From positions 1-59,602 of the forward strand of contig NZ_JAUVVF010000015.1 in the NCBI RefSeq assembly GCF_030604785.1: DNA of 59,602 nt. The letters are read 5' to 3'. The notes beneath the pieces were generated by a model. The model was not told the DNA's origin and made no database searches. It worked only from the letters and a program-made list of their open reading frames with translations. Source of the DNA: Paracoccus sp. (in: a-proteobacteria) (lineage in GTDB: Bacteria; Pseudomonadota; Alphaproteobacteria; Rhodobacterales; Rhodobacteraceae). The position numbers and the translations under genes are program-made. Shown in pieces: positions 49,336 to 57,910 of this stretch. Each line of letters opens with the position of its first letter. The stretch's first letter is position 1.

Positions 49336-50373
49336 TCAGGTCCCGCGCGCTGCGTCCTCGTCATGGCCGAACAGGCCCCGCAGGCCCCGGCTGAGCAGGT
49401 TCCCGACCTTGGGGCGCGGCTGCGTCATGAAGGGCAGGGGGCGGCAGACCTCCATCGCGGCGATGCCCACGCGGGCGGTCAGGGCGCCGTTCACCAGCCC
49501 TTCGCCGAAGCGGCGCGACAGCTTGGCCAGCACGCCGCCCCCCGCGACGGTCTGGATCAGGTCGTCGCCCGCCGCCACCGCGCCCGTGGCGATCAGATGC
49601 GTGACCACGGTGCGCGCCAGCCGCCAGCCTCCCACCGTTCCCGCGCGCCCGCCATAGATCTGCGCCATGCGCCGGATCATCCGCATGTTCGCCGCCAGGG
49701 CCGCCGCGACATCGGCCAGCGCCAGCGGGACCAGCGCGGTCGTGGCGGCGACGGTGCGGGCGGCGGCCTCGATCTCGCGCCGGGCCTGCTGGTCAAGGGG
49801 GCACAGCAGTTCGGCCTCAGCCAGACCCAGCAGGGCGGCGGCATCGAAACTGTCGCCGCGCCTCTCGGCCAGACGCTGGCGGTGCCATTCCAGCTCGGGG
49901 CGTGTCGCGTAAAGCGCGACAAGAGCGTCGGTCGTGCGACGGGCGGCGGCGAAATCGGCCTCGGCCAGGGCGGCGGCGGCCTGCCGCTGGATCGCGTCGA
50001 TCCGGCGGAACCGGCGCCAGCCCCACCATTCGCGGAGCGCCATCCCGATCGCAGCCAGCGTGAAGCCTGCGAACAGCGCCGTCGCGACCCAGCCCAGCAG
50101 TGGATAGACGGCCAGCATCCGGGCAATGAAATCCAGCGCCGCGACCGACAGCAGGAAGACCAGAAGCGAGGCCCCCAGCCCCAGAAAGACCCGCGTCAGC
50201 CGCGAGGGGCGCGTGGCGGCGATTCGCACCGCCATCTGCATCGCGCGCGGGCTGGGCAGGGCGTGGTCGGGCTGATCGATGGGCGGCGCCTCGGCAGGGC
50301 CGGGGCGGTCGCCGCCCTCTTCGGTCAGGGTGATCAGGACCGGGGCGCGGCGGCGGGGGTTGTCCTCGGTCAC
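49336..50373 (-). CDS. DUF697 (YcjF/TIGR01620-type) membrane protein
   Basis: 345 residues. Two hydrophobic helices (FLGLGASLLVFLLSVAALDF, VATALFAGFTLAAIGMALRE), a helical middle, and a C-terminal DUF697 domain (GRAGTVGGWRLARTVVTHLI, GALTARVGIAAMEVCRPLPF). A GTG start at 50373 overlaps the YcjX stop (GTGA). It pairs with YcjX as in E. coli, where the two are stress/phage-shock-associated; the exact function is unknown. Confidence 0.93.
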   Translation of the reverse strand: MTEDNPRRRAPVLITLTEEGGDRPGPAEAPPIDQPDHALPSPRAMQMAVRIAATRPSRLTRVFLGLGASLLVFLLSVAALDFIARMLAVYPLLGWVATALFAGFTLAAIGMALREWWGWRRFRRIDAIQRQAAAALAEADFAAARRTTDALVALYATRPELEWHRQRLAERRGDSFDAAALLGLAEAELLCPLDQQARREIEAAARTVAATTALVPLALADVAAALAANMRMIRRMAQIYGGRAGTVGGWRLARTVVTHLIATGAVAAGDDLIQTVAGGGVLAKLSRRFGEGLVNGALTARVGIAAMEVCRPLPFMTQPRPKVGNLLSRGLRGLFGHDEDAARGT

Positions 50374-51737
50374 AGGCGGTCTCCGATCAGGAATTCGGCG
50401 GCGCGGTCCAGCCGGATATGCGGCGGCCCGTCGCCGGCGCGCAGCGTCAGGGGCGCGGGTGCGAAATCCATGATGGCGTAATCGCCGTCAAGCCATGCCT
50501 CGGCGCCTTGCCGTGCGGGATGCAGCAACTGGCCGGGATCTGTGGGCAACTCGCCCGGATAAAGCGCCGCCTGCCGCCCGTCGGGCAGCCAGCCGCGCAC
50601 GGCGGGCAGATCTTCGCCGTTCTGGCGGATCATGTCCTCGGTCGTGGCGCGCAGGGCGGCGATCGAGATCGCCTCGGTCCGGGCGCCCTGGAAATCGGCG
50701 CGGTCGCGCGCCTCGCGCAGCATGCCGGTCAGGATCGCCGTCAGCGCAGGATGCTGGATGTGGTGAAGGTGGTCGGCCTTAGTCGCGGCAAAGAGGATGC
50801 GTTCGACCCGCCGCGATCCCAGCAGCTGCGCCAGCCAGCTGGCCCGCCCCGGCCGAAAGGCCGTCAGGATATCGGCCATGGCGCGGCGCATGTCCTCGAC
50901 CGCCGTCGGGCCGCGATGGATCGCGCCCAGCACGTCGACCAGCACGACCTGGCGGTCGATCCGGGCGAAATGCTCGCGGAAGAACGGCCTGATGACGCGG
51001 GACTTGTAGGCGTCGAAGCGACGACGGAACTCTCGTCCCAGGGGGCCGTCGCGCAGGGGGGCGGGCAGGGGGGCGAAGGTCAGGGCGGGCGATCCGGCCA
51101 GTTCGCCCGGGATCAGGAAACGGCCGGGCGTGCAATCGGACCAGCCCGCCGCCCGCGCGCGGGCCAGATGGTCGGAATAGGTCTCGGCCAAGGACAGCGC
51201 CACCGGCTCGGTCATCTTGGCGTCGGGGTCCAGCGCCTCCAGCGCGGCGGCGAAATCGTCGGCCCCGGGCCGGCCCGGCATGCGGTCCAGAACCTCGTCG
51301 GACCAACGGGCGAAGTCGCGCTCCATCAGGCGCAGGTCCAGAAGCCATTCGCCGGGATAGTCGACGATGTCCAGATGCAGGTTGCGCGCCCCGCGCATGC
51401 CGAAGAAGCCGCCGCCCTCCAGCCGCATCGACAGGCGCAGCTGGCTGACATGGCGCGTCCCGTCCGGCCAGTGCGGGCGGGGGCCGGTCAGGGCGGCCAG
51501 ATGGCGTTCGTAATCGAAGCGTGGAATGGTGTCGTCGGGCTGGGGCTGCAACCACACGGCGCGCAGGCGCCCGTCGGCGGCGGCGCGCAGCCCGTGCATC
51601 CTGCCGCGCTCCAGAAGGTTCGCCACCAGTGAGGTGATGAACACGGTCTTGCCCGCCCGCGACAGGCCGGTGACGCCCAGCCGGATGACCGGGTCGGACA
51701 GACCCAGCCCCTCGATCACGTCGCTGCCGATGCCCAT
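50370..51737 (-). CDS. ycjX: YcjX-family P-loop NTPase (DUF463)
   Basis: 455 residues. Walker A RLGVTGLSRAGKTVFITSLV near 19-38; LHLDIVDYPGEWLLDLRLM is the family motif corresponding to switch/Walker B; VVLVDVLGAIHRG and LFAATKADHLHH (G4-like TKAD) follow. A GTPase-like protein with envelope-stress associations. Overlaps the DUF697 gene by 4 bases, so the two are co-expressed. Confidence 0.95.
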   Translation of the reverse strand: MGIGSDVIEGLGLSDPVIRLGVTGLSRAGKTVFITSLVANLLERGRMHGLRAAADGRLRAVWLQPQPDDTIPRFDYERHLAALTGPRPHWPDGTRHVSQLRLSMRLEGGGFFGMRGARNLHLDIVDYPGEWLLDLRLMERDFARWSDEVLDRMPGRPGADDFAAALEALDPDAKMTEPVALSLAETYSDHLARARAAGWSDCTPGRFLIPGELAGSPALTFAPLPAPLRDGPLGREFRRRFDAYKSRVIRPFFREHFARIDRQVVLVDVLGAIHRGPTAVEDMRRAMADILTAFRPGRASWLAQLLGSRRVERILFAATKADHLHHIQHPALTAILTGMLREARDRADFQGARTEAISIAALRATTEDMIRQNGEDLPAVRGWLPDGRQAALYPGELPTDPGQLLHPARQGAEAWLDGDYAIMDFAPAPLTLRAGDGPPHIRLDRAAEFLIGDRL

Positions 51738-51832
51738 GCCTGCCCTTTTGATTTTGTCTTTGGTTCCGCTGAACGCGTCAGGGGAAGATAGGTTCGCGCC
51801 GCGCGGTTGTGTAGCGGCTATGCGTGCCGGTT

Positions 51833-53074
51833 TCAGAACGCGCGGATCAAGAAGGTCTGGCCCGACAGCGGGCCGGGCTGGGGGTTCCCCGCCAGATCGA
51901 CCAGGCGGATCTCGCCGGAGGCCCCTGAGTCGGGCCTCTCGATCACGCCGGACAGTCCGGTCACGCCCTCAAGCCGCAGGAACGGCCGACCATTCTTCAT
52001 CACGATCGTGTTGCCGTCCTGCTCATCCACGCTGATGCCGCCCGTGGGGTGGCCGGGGTCAAGGCTCGGGACGGTGATCCTGACCAGATCCTCGGCAGGG
52101 TCGAAATCGGTCACGACCGCCACATGGCCCGTGCCCAGCCAGTCCATCACGCCGTCAGGGTCCAGAAAGCCCAGCAGGGTGTCCGCGCCCGGACCGCCCG
52201 TCACGGTGTCGGCCAGATCGAACTGGATGTAATCGTTGCCCTCGCCCCCGTCGAGGCTCCCGCTGCCGCTGCCGACAAAGTCGCCAAAGCCAAGGTCGTT
52301 GGCGAACTCGATCCATGGCCGGGGGGCATAATTGCCGTAGAGGCTATCATTGCCCGTCCCGCCCCGGATCACCGAGCCATCATCGCCCGCCGCGAGCCTG
52401 TCGTTGCCCGCCCCGCCGGTCAGCGTCGCCGCACCGGTCGCCTCCACGTAGGCATTGGCCGTCCCCGCTTGGAAGGTCACCGCGCCGTCGCCCAAGACAT
52501 GCACCCTGTCGCCGTAGCGGCCGGTATCGATGTCGCTGCCCCGGACCACATCCCCATCGCCCACCCGGACAAAGGCATTGCGCAAGCCGCGCAGGTCGAG
52601 AAAATCCGCGCCCGGGCCGCCTTCGATCCACATGCCCGACCCTGCGGCGATGATCGTGTCGTCGCCCGCCCCGGCGTCGATCTGGGTCAGGCCGCGGAAC
52701 ACGGGCGAGGTCAGCGGACCGTTGCCGATGAGACCGGTCTCGGGATCGTAGAACTCGGTCTCTCCGCTGTCATCCTCGGCACCCACCCCATAATGGTGGG
52801 GCTGAAAGCGGAAATCGCGGTCTCCGCCCGGATCGGTGGCGACGCTGATGCTGTCATTGCCGGCCCCGCCCTGGATGCGGCCCGAAAAATGCGGGTCGTC
52901 GATATCGATCCGCGCGCCGTCATCTGCCAGCGTGACGACCTCGCCCGTGGCCCACCATTCGGGCGTTCCGGGTTCGGGCATCTCAGGTTCCGGTTCCGGT
53001 TCATGATGGGTCCCTGATGCGGTTTCCATCAAGGCGAGGAACCCGAGGGGGAAAAGCAGCAAAAGAAATTCCAT
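51833..53074 (-). CDS. RTX-type calcium-binding repeat protein with N-terminal anchor
   Basis: 413 residues. A short hydrophobic N-terminus (MEFLLLLFPLGFLALMETAS) then an acidic Pro/Glu stretch, then a region with glycine/aspartate-rich RTX-like nonapeptides: GGAGNDSIS, AGAGDDTII, GGPGADFLD, GGAGNDRLA, GGTGNDSLY, GGEGNDYIQ and GGPGADTLL. Calcium should fold these into a beta roll. No type I secretion genes adjoin; the N-terminal TM-like segment is typical of a Rhodobacteraceae RTX subgroup. No catalytic domain seen. AGGT lies before the ATG at 53074. Confidence 0.88.
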   Translation of the reverse strand: MEFLLLLFPLGFLALMETASGTHHEPEPEPEMPEPGTPEWWATGEVVTLADDGARIDIDDPHFSGRIQGGAGNDSISVATDPGGDRDFRFQPHHYGVGAEDDSGETEFYDPETGLIGNGPLTSPVFRGLTQIDAGAGDDTIIAAGSGMWIEGGPGADFLDLRGLRNAFVRVGDGDVVRGSDIDTGRYGDRVHVLGDGAVTFQAGTANAYVEATGAATLTGGAGNDRLAAGDDGSVIRGGTGNDSLYGNYAPRPWIEFANDLGFGDFVGSGSGSLDGGEGNDYIQFDLADTVTGGPGADTLLGFLDPDGVMDWLGTGHVAVVTDFDPAEDLVRITVPSLDPGHPTGGISVDEQDGNTIVMKNGRPFLRLEGVTGLSGVIERPDSGASGEIRLVDLAGNPQPGPLSGQTFLIRAF

Positions 53075-53179
53075 CGCGAGACCTGGCACAAAATACTCGA
53101 ATACGCTGCGCCCCGGTCACGGCCCTGTCAATCGGGGTTGCGATTGTGCGATGCGGCCTCTTGCGGCTATCAGGCGGGC

Positions 53180-55651
53180 ATGAATGACGCCCTGCCCATC
53201 GACGACGCCCTTCCCGCCCTGCTGGACGCGCTGGCCCGCCATGGCCGCGCCGTGCTGGTGGCCCCGCCGGGCGCGGGCAAGACGACGCGGGTGCCTCTGG
53301 CGCTGATGGGGCAGGTCGCGGGCCGCATCCTGATGTTGGAGCCGCGCCGCCTGGCCGCCCGCGCCGCCGCCGAGCGGATGGCCGAGACCCTAGGCGAACC
53401 TCTGGGCCGACAGGTGGGCTATCGCATCCGGGGCGAATCCGTGCCGGGCAGGCGGATCGAGGTCGTGACCGAGGGGATCCTGACACGGATGATCCAGTCC
53501 GACCCGTCTCTGGAGGGGATCGGCTGCGTCATCTTCGACGAATTCCACGAACGCAGCCTGAACGCCGATCTGGGTCTTGCGCTGGTCTGGGAGGCGCGGG
53601 GCGCGCTGCGCGACGATCTGGCGATCCTGGTCATGTCGGCCACGCTGGATGCCGGGCCGGTGGCCGCGCTGCTGGATGACGCGCCGGTCGTGACCTCGGA
53701 AGGGCGGGCCTTTCCGGTCGAGACGCGCTGGCTGGACCGCCCGCTGCCCGCAGGGGCGCGGCTGGTGGACGAGGCCACACGGCTGATCCTGCGCGCCGAG
53801 GCCGAGACGCGCGATACCGGCGGCACGATCCTGGCCTTCCTGCCCGGCGAGGGCGAGATCCGCCGCGTTCAGGGGCTGCTGGGCGCCTCGGGCTGCGAGG
53901 TGCTGCCGCTGTTCGGCGCGATGGACGCCAAGGCGCAGCGGGCGGCGCTTGCCCCGCCGGGTGCCGTGCGGCGGATCGTGCTGGCGACCTCGATCGCAGA
54001 GACATCGCTGACGATCCCGCAGGTGCGTGTCGTGGTCGATGCCGGGCGCGCGCGGCGGGCCCGGTTCGATCCGGCCAGCGGCATGTCGCGTCTGGTGACC
54101 GAGCGCGTCAGTCGCGCCGAGGCCGAACAGCGTCGCGGCCGGGCGGGGCGGGTCGCGCCGGGCATCTGCTACAGGCTCTGGGCGCGGGCCGAGGAGGGGG
54201 GCTTTCCCGCCTTTGCCCCGCCCGAGATCCAGGTCGCCGATCTGGCGTCTCTGGCGCTGGAACTGGCGGCCTGGGGAGCCGAGCCGGCCGATCTGGCCTT
54301 TCTGACGCCGCCGCCCGAGGGGGCGCTGGCCGAGGCGCGGGGCCTGCTGGAAGGGCTGGGGGCGCTGGACCGCACGGGCCGGATCACCCCGCATGGCCGG
54401 GCGCTGTTGCGCCTGCCGCTGCATCCACGGCTGGCGCATATGCTGGTCGTGGCGGGGGAGGAGGCCGCGCCCATCGCAGCGCTTCTGTCGGACCGCGATC
54501 CGCTGCGCGGCGCCCCGGTCGATCTGGCGCTGCGGCTGGAGGCGATGCGCGATCCCGACGGGTTTGCCGCGCGCCATCCCCATGAGGTGAACCGCGGCGC
54601 GATCGCGCGGCTGCGGCAGGAGGCCACGCGGCTGCGGCGGCTCGTTGCGTCCCGCAACGGCCGGGGGGCCAGCCCCCCGGACCCCCCGGGATATTTGGAC
54701 CAAGGCAAAGGCAGCTGGGGGGCGGGCGAGATGGCCTCGTTGGCCTATCCCGACCGGATCGGGCAGCGGCGGCCGGGTGACGAGCCGCGCCATGTCCTGT
54801 CGGGGGGCAAGGGCGCGGTCCTGCCCTTGGCCGACGAGATGGGATCGGCGCGGTTCATCGTGGCGCTGGATCTGGACGGCGATCAGCGCGAGGCGCGGGT
54901 GCGGCTGGCCGCACGGCTGGACGAGGAGGGGTTGCGCGCGCTGCATGGCGAGCGGATCGCGCGGGTTGAGTTCTGTCGATGGTCACGCCGGGAAGGGCGG
55001 GTGGAGGCACGGCGGCAGGAGCGGCTGGGCGCGCTGGTCCTGTCGGACAGGCCGTGGCCCGAGGCTGGCGAGGCTGCCGTGGCGCAGGCCGCGCTGGAAG
55101 GATTGCGGCTGGACGGGCTGCGCTGGTCGCCCGCCGCCGCCCGGCTGCGGGCGCGGATGGCGCTGTTGCCGGATCTGGGGCCGGTCGACGATGCCGCCCT
55201 GCTGGAGGATGGCGCCTGGCTGCTGCCCTGGCTGGGGCGCGTCCGGGTTCTGGCCGATCTGCGCGGGCTGGATCTGGTCGAGCCGCTGAAGGCGCGGCTG
55301 GGATGGGAGGGGCAGGCCCGGCTGGACCGCGAAGTTCCGGCGCATTTCGTCACGCCTCTCGGACGGCGTGTGCCGATCGATTATGACGGCGAGGAGCCGG
55401 GGATCACCTTGCGGCTGCAGGAGCTGTTCGGCGTCACGCGGCATCCGGTGGTGGGCGGCAGGCCGTTGCGGATCACGCTGCTGTCGCCGGGCGGCAAGCC
55501 GGTTCAGGTCACCATGGACCTGCCGGGCTTCTGGGCGAGTTCCTATGCCGATGTCCGCAAGGACATGCGCGGCCGTTACCCCCGCCATCCCTGGCCCGAA
55601 GATCCCTCGGTCGCCGATCCGACGGTTCGCGCCAAGCCGCGCGGGACCTAG
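53180..55651 (+). CDS. hrpB: ATP-dependent helicase HrpB, carrying an in-frame repeat insertion
   Basis: 823 residues. DEAH/RHA-type RNA helicase core: Walker A VLVAPPGAGKTTRVPLALMG near 25-44, VIFDEFHERSL, VMSATLDAGPV, TSIAETSLTIPQVRVVVDAG and motif VI EQRRGRAGRVAPG. The HrpB C-terminal region (ASLAYPDRIGQRR, SGGKGAVL, LPGFWASSYADVRKDMRGRY) is intact. Residues about 489-510 are encoded by a copy of the dispersed repeat, in the linker just before ASLAYPDRI. Convergent overlap of 4 bases with DUF2794 (CTAG gives both stops). Confidence 0.96.
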   Translation: MNDALPIDDALPALLDALARHGRAVLVAPPGAGKTTRVPLALMGQVAGRILMLEPRRLAARAAAERMAETLGEPLGRQVGYRIRGESVPGRRIEVVTEGILTRMIQSDPSLEGIGCVIFDEFHERSLNADLGLALVWEARGALRDDLAILVMSATLDAGPVAALLDDAPVVTSEGRAFPVETRWLDRPLPAGARLVDEATRLILRAEAETRDTGGTILAFLPGEGEIRRVQGLLGASGCEVLPLFGAMDAKAQRAALAPPGAVRRIVLATSIAETSLTIPQVRVVVDAGRARRARFDPASGMSRLVTERVSRAEAEQRRGRAGRVAPGICYRLWARAEEGGFPAFAPPEIQVADLASLALELAAWGAEPADLAFLTPPPEGALAEARGLLEGLGALDRTGRITPHGRALLRLPLHPRLAHMLVVAGEEAAPIAALLSDRDPLRGAPVDLALRLEAMRDPDGFAARHPHEVNRGAIARLRQEATRLRRLVASRNGRGASPPDPPGYLDQGKGSWGAGEMASLAYPDRIGQRRPGDEPRHVLSGGKGAVLPLADEMGSARFIVALDLDGDQREARVRLAARLDEEGLRALHGERIARVEFCRWSRREGRVEARRQERLGALVLSDRPWPEAGEAAVAQAALEGLRLDGLRWSPAAARLRARMALLPDLGPVDDAALLEDGAWLLPWLGRVRVLADLRGLDLVEPLKARLGWEGQARLDREVPAHFVTPLGRRVPIDYDGEEPGITLRLQELFGVTRHPVVGGRPLRITLLSPGGKPVQVTMDLPGFWASSYADVRKDMRGRYPRHPWPEDPSVADPTVRAKPRGT
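54644..54711 (+). repeat. Dispersed palindromic repeat, copy D, inside hrpB
   Basis: GTTGCG-TCC-CGCAAC, GGCC, GGGGGGCCAGCCCCCC hairpin, GGA, core CCCCCCGGGATATTTGGACC and AAGGCAAAG. Same module order as copy B. Read in frame it encodes VASRNGRGASPPDPPGYLDQ followed by GK with no stop. Confidence 0.88.
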
Positions 55652-55995
55652 TCCAGCGCCCGGATCAGCTTGCGGTCGAGGACGCGCAGCACCTGGGCCA
55701 GATCATGCCCGCGCTTGAGAACCTGCCCGTCCATGCCGATCACCGCATAGGCGCCCTGGGCCGCGCGCAGGCGGGGCCGTTTCTCGATCCGGTAGAGCGG
55801 GTTTTCGGCGGCGCGGCGGAAGACGCTGAAGACCGCCACGTCCCGCAGGAAGGACATGCCGTAATCGCGCCATTCGCCCGCAGCCACGAAGCGGCCATAG
55901 GTCGAGAGGATCAGCGCCAGCTCGCGCCGGTCGAAGGTCACTCGGTCGGGCTGGCCCGTCGTCGGTTGGTTCGGGGGCTGGATGGCCTGGGACAT
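55648..55995 (-). CDS. DUF2794 protein
   Basis: 115 residues. The conserved core VTFDRRELALILSTYGRFVA, WRDYGMSFLRDVAVFSVFRR and YRIEKRPRLRAAQGAYAVIG matches DUF2794, an alphaproteobacterial family of unknown function. The N-terminus is Gln/Pro-rich. Its stop shares the CTAG palindrome with the hrpB stop. No strong ribosome site. Confidence 0.9.
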   Translation of the reverse strand: MSQAIQPPNQPTTGQPDRVTFDRRELALILSTYGRFVAAGEWRDYGMSFLRDVAVFSVFRRAAENPLYRIEKRPRLRAAQGAYAVIGMDGQVLKRGHDLAQVLRVLDRKLIRALD

Positions 55996-56035
55996 GACGG
56001 AATGGTGACACCGCCCCCGCCGCGGCGCAATGGCG

Positions 56036-56060
56036 AAAAGGGCGCCGCCGGGGGCGCCCT
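56036..56060 (-). terminator. Intrinsic terminator of the I78-like lipoprotein operon
   Basis: Minus-strand stem AGGGCGCC/GGCGCCCT (6-base loop) followed by TTTTC, six bases past the stop of the second lipoprotein gene. Confidence 0.85.
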
Positions 56061-56065
56061 CCTGA

Positions 56066-56347
56066 TCAGTAGCAGCTGACCTTCTCGATGCGGCCGTTGC
56101 GGCCGTATTCGATGTTCAGGCGATCGGGACGGAAATCGGCGGTGACGGCGTCATCCGGGCCGATGGTGCGGGTTCCGATCGGGAAGGTCATCTGGGACAG
56201 CACGGCGCGCGGCTGCCCGACAAGGCCCTGATAGGCCTGTGCCCCGCATTCGTCGGCCGCGGGCGGCTCGGTCACGGGCATGGGTTCGCAAGCGGCCAGC
56301 AGGGTCGCGGCGGCAAGGGCGGTCAGAAGGGCAGTCCTGGTCATCAT
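56066..56347 (-). CDS. I78-family peptidase-inhibitor-like lipoprotein
   Basis: 93 residues. Lipobox LLAAC (MMTRTALLTALAAATLLAAC), then the I78 domain: CGAQAYQGLVGQPRAVLSQM, TRTIGPDDAVTADFRPDRLN and a C-terminal GRIEKVSCY, with two Cys likely forming a disulfide. The family resembles potato inhibitor I and is thought to block serine peptidases in the periplasm. Adjacent ATGs at 56347 and 56344. It starts one base after the stop of a related upstream gene. Confidence 0.9.
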   Translation of the reverse strand: MMTRTALLTALAAATLLAACEPMPVTEPPAADECGAQAYQGLVGQPRAVLSQMTFPIGTRTIGPDDAVTADFRPDRLNIEYGRNGRIEKVSCY

Positions 56348-56348
56348 G

Positions 56349-56879
56349 TCACCCACAATCGATGTTCGAGATGTTGCCCATGGCGTCCAGGCGGAACACC
56401 ATGCGGTCGGGCACGTAGTCCTGAGGCTCGATCCCGCGATATTCGACAACGCGGTAGCTGCGCGTGATGCCGAGGGTGGGGATGACGCTGCCGGGCTGGC
56501 CGATGGCCGAGGCATGGCGCGCGGTGCCGCAGAGATCGGGCTTGCGTTCCTCGAGCCCCGCGATGCCGCGCGCGGCGGGGGGCGGCGGTTCGGAGGAAGG
56601 CGGCAGGCCCGCCACGACCGGCGTCGTCGTGGCCCAGGGGGCCGAGCCGGGCGCGGGTTGGGGCATCGCTGCCGGCTGGCCGAAGGCGGGCTGGCCAAAC
56701 GCCGGCTGCGGCGCCATTGCGGTCTGGCCGAAGGCCGGCTGCGCCATCGGCGCGGGAGCAGCGGCGGCGGGCGCCTGCATCATCGGCGTCGCGGCCCCGG
56801 GCGGCATCCGGCTGGCGGGCAGCGCGCAGCCCGCAAGGACCATCGGCAGCGCCATGGCGAGAACGGCGGATCTAGGCAT
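56349..56879 (-). CDS. I78-like lipoprotein with Pro/Gln/Ala-rich repeat linker
   Basis: 176 residues. Lipobox VLAGC (MPRSAVLAMALPMVLAGC), then a low-complexity linker with repeats of QPAFGQ and AMAPQP, then a C-terminal domain parallel to the next gene: LCGTARHASAIGQPGSVIPT, then YVPDRMVFRLDAMGNISNID ending in CG. The shared frame (C...GQP...PDR...G.I...C) shows a tandem duplication that has diverged. The GQP loop differs, so the peptidase specificity, if any, may differ. GGGAG precedes the ATG. Confidence 0.85.
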   Translation of the reverse strand: MPRSAVLAMALPMVLAGCALPASRMPPGAATPMMQAPAAAAPAPMAQPAFGQTAMAPQPAFGQPAFGQPAAMPQPAPGSAPWATTTPVVAGLPPSSEPPPPAARGIAGLEERKPDLCGTARHASAIGQPGSVIPTLGITRSYRVVEYRGIEPQDYVPDRMVFRLDAMGNISNIDCG

Positions 56880-57001
56880 CGGGTCTGCTCCCTCGGGTGC
56901 CGGTTCGTCCGGCGCCGTTTGACGTCATGCTAGGCCGCGCCACCGGGTTTGAGAAGCCGCCGGCACGATCACGTTTTCATCATGTCCTTCGGGCGACAGG
57001 C

Positions 57002-57625
57002 TCAGGCCGTGCGGATCCCGTGGGCGCGCAGGACCATGTCCGCGGTCTCGAAGGCAAGCTGAGCCACCGGTTCCTCGATGATGGTGCCGTTGCGGTCGGG
57101 CAGCGAGACCAGATGCAGTCCGCCCGCCAGCAGGCTGAAGGTCAGGCGCGCAAGCTGTCCGCAATCGTCGACCGAAAGCTGGCCCGAATCGCGCCATGCC
57201 TCAAGCTCGGAGGTCAGGGGCGCCATGATCGAATCGTCCAGCTGGCGGCGATAGGATTGCAGCAGGGCCGGAAAGCGTTCGGATTCGGCCATCAGCACGC
57301 GCTGAAGGCGCAGATGCTGCGGCCTGACAAGCCACATGCCGACATGGGCCAGCATCTCGCGCAGGCCGGGGTCGATCGGCGCGCCCTGCGCGGCGACAAC
57401 CGGGGACAGGGCGAAGGCCTGCGCCATCGCTGCTTCGACCACTTCCTGAAACATCAGTTTCTTGTCCGGAAAGTAGCTGTAGAGCGTCGCCTTGGACACG
57501 CGCGCCGCCCGCGCGATGTCGTCGACGCTGGCGCCGGCATAGCCGTCGTGCAGGAAGACGTCTGATGCCCCGTTGCGCACCTGGTCGAATTTGCGTCCCC
57601 GGTTGATGGTGTTTCTGTCTCTCAT
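57002..57625 (-). CDS. TetR/AcrR-family transcriptional regulator
   Basis: 207 residues from the ATG at 57625. The N-terminal HTH is typical: FLHDGYAGASVDDIARAARV and SKATLYSYFPDKKLMFQEVV. The C-terminal ligand domain is helical. An earlier in-frame ATG (57673) would add 16 residues. It diverges from glutamate dehydrogenase across 285 bp that contain an 18-bp perfect palindrome (57749-57766), a likely operator for itself and gdh. Ligand unknown. Confidence 0.93.
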   Translation of the reverse strand: MRDRNTINRGRKFDQVRNGASDVFLHDGYAGASVDDIARAARVSKATLYSYFPDKKLMFQEVVEAAMAQAFALSPVVAAQGAPIDPGLREMLAHVGMWLVRPQHLRLQRVLMAESERFPALLQSYRRQLDDSIMAPLTSELEAWRDSGQLSVDDCGQLARLTFSLLAGGLHLVSLPDRNGTIIEEPVAQLAFETADMVLRAHGIRTA

Positions 57626-57748
57626 GACGTCATTTACCCTTTGAAACCGCTTCAGGTCAAAAAAGCGGCTCATTGCCTCTAATACGTTATGGCGCGATTG
57701 CAGTTCATAATTCGTTACGATCCGACAAGAAATTTGAATATCTGCATT

Positions 57749-57766
57749 TGTCTGCATTCGCAGACA
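57749..57766. promoter_or_regulatory. Perfect 18-bp palindrome, candidate TetR operator
   Basis: TGTCTGC-ATTC-GCAGACA lies 145-162 bases upstream of the gdh start and 124-141 from the tetR start, in an AT-rich divergent promoter region. Its size suits a TetR dimer. A second smaller repeat, GATTG-TTG-CAATC, is at 57784-57796. Confidence 0.6.
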
Positions 57767-57910
57767 TACGACCGAACCCATCCGATTGTTGCAATCTGTG
57801 AACGAAATAGTTCTGTCATTTTCTGCTCAAAACGGTGGCAGGCATGCCGCAGCTGGCATAGCCTCGGGCACGGGCGCATGCCGGCGCCCTGATCAGCAAG
57901 GAAAAATCCC

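Noticed and set aside
49336..51737. YcjX/DUF697 pair plus RTX gene as a possible defence or toxin system
   Set aside because: YcjX-DUF697 is a conserved housekeeping/stress pair across proteobacteria, and the RTX gene is separated by 95 bp with no secretion or immunity gene.
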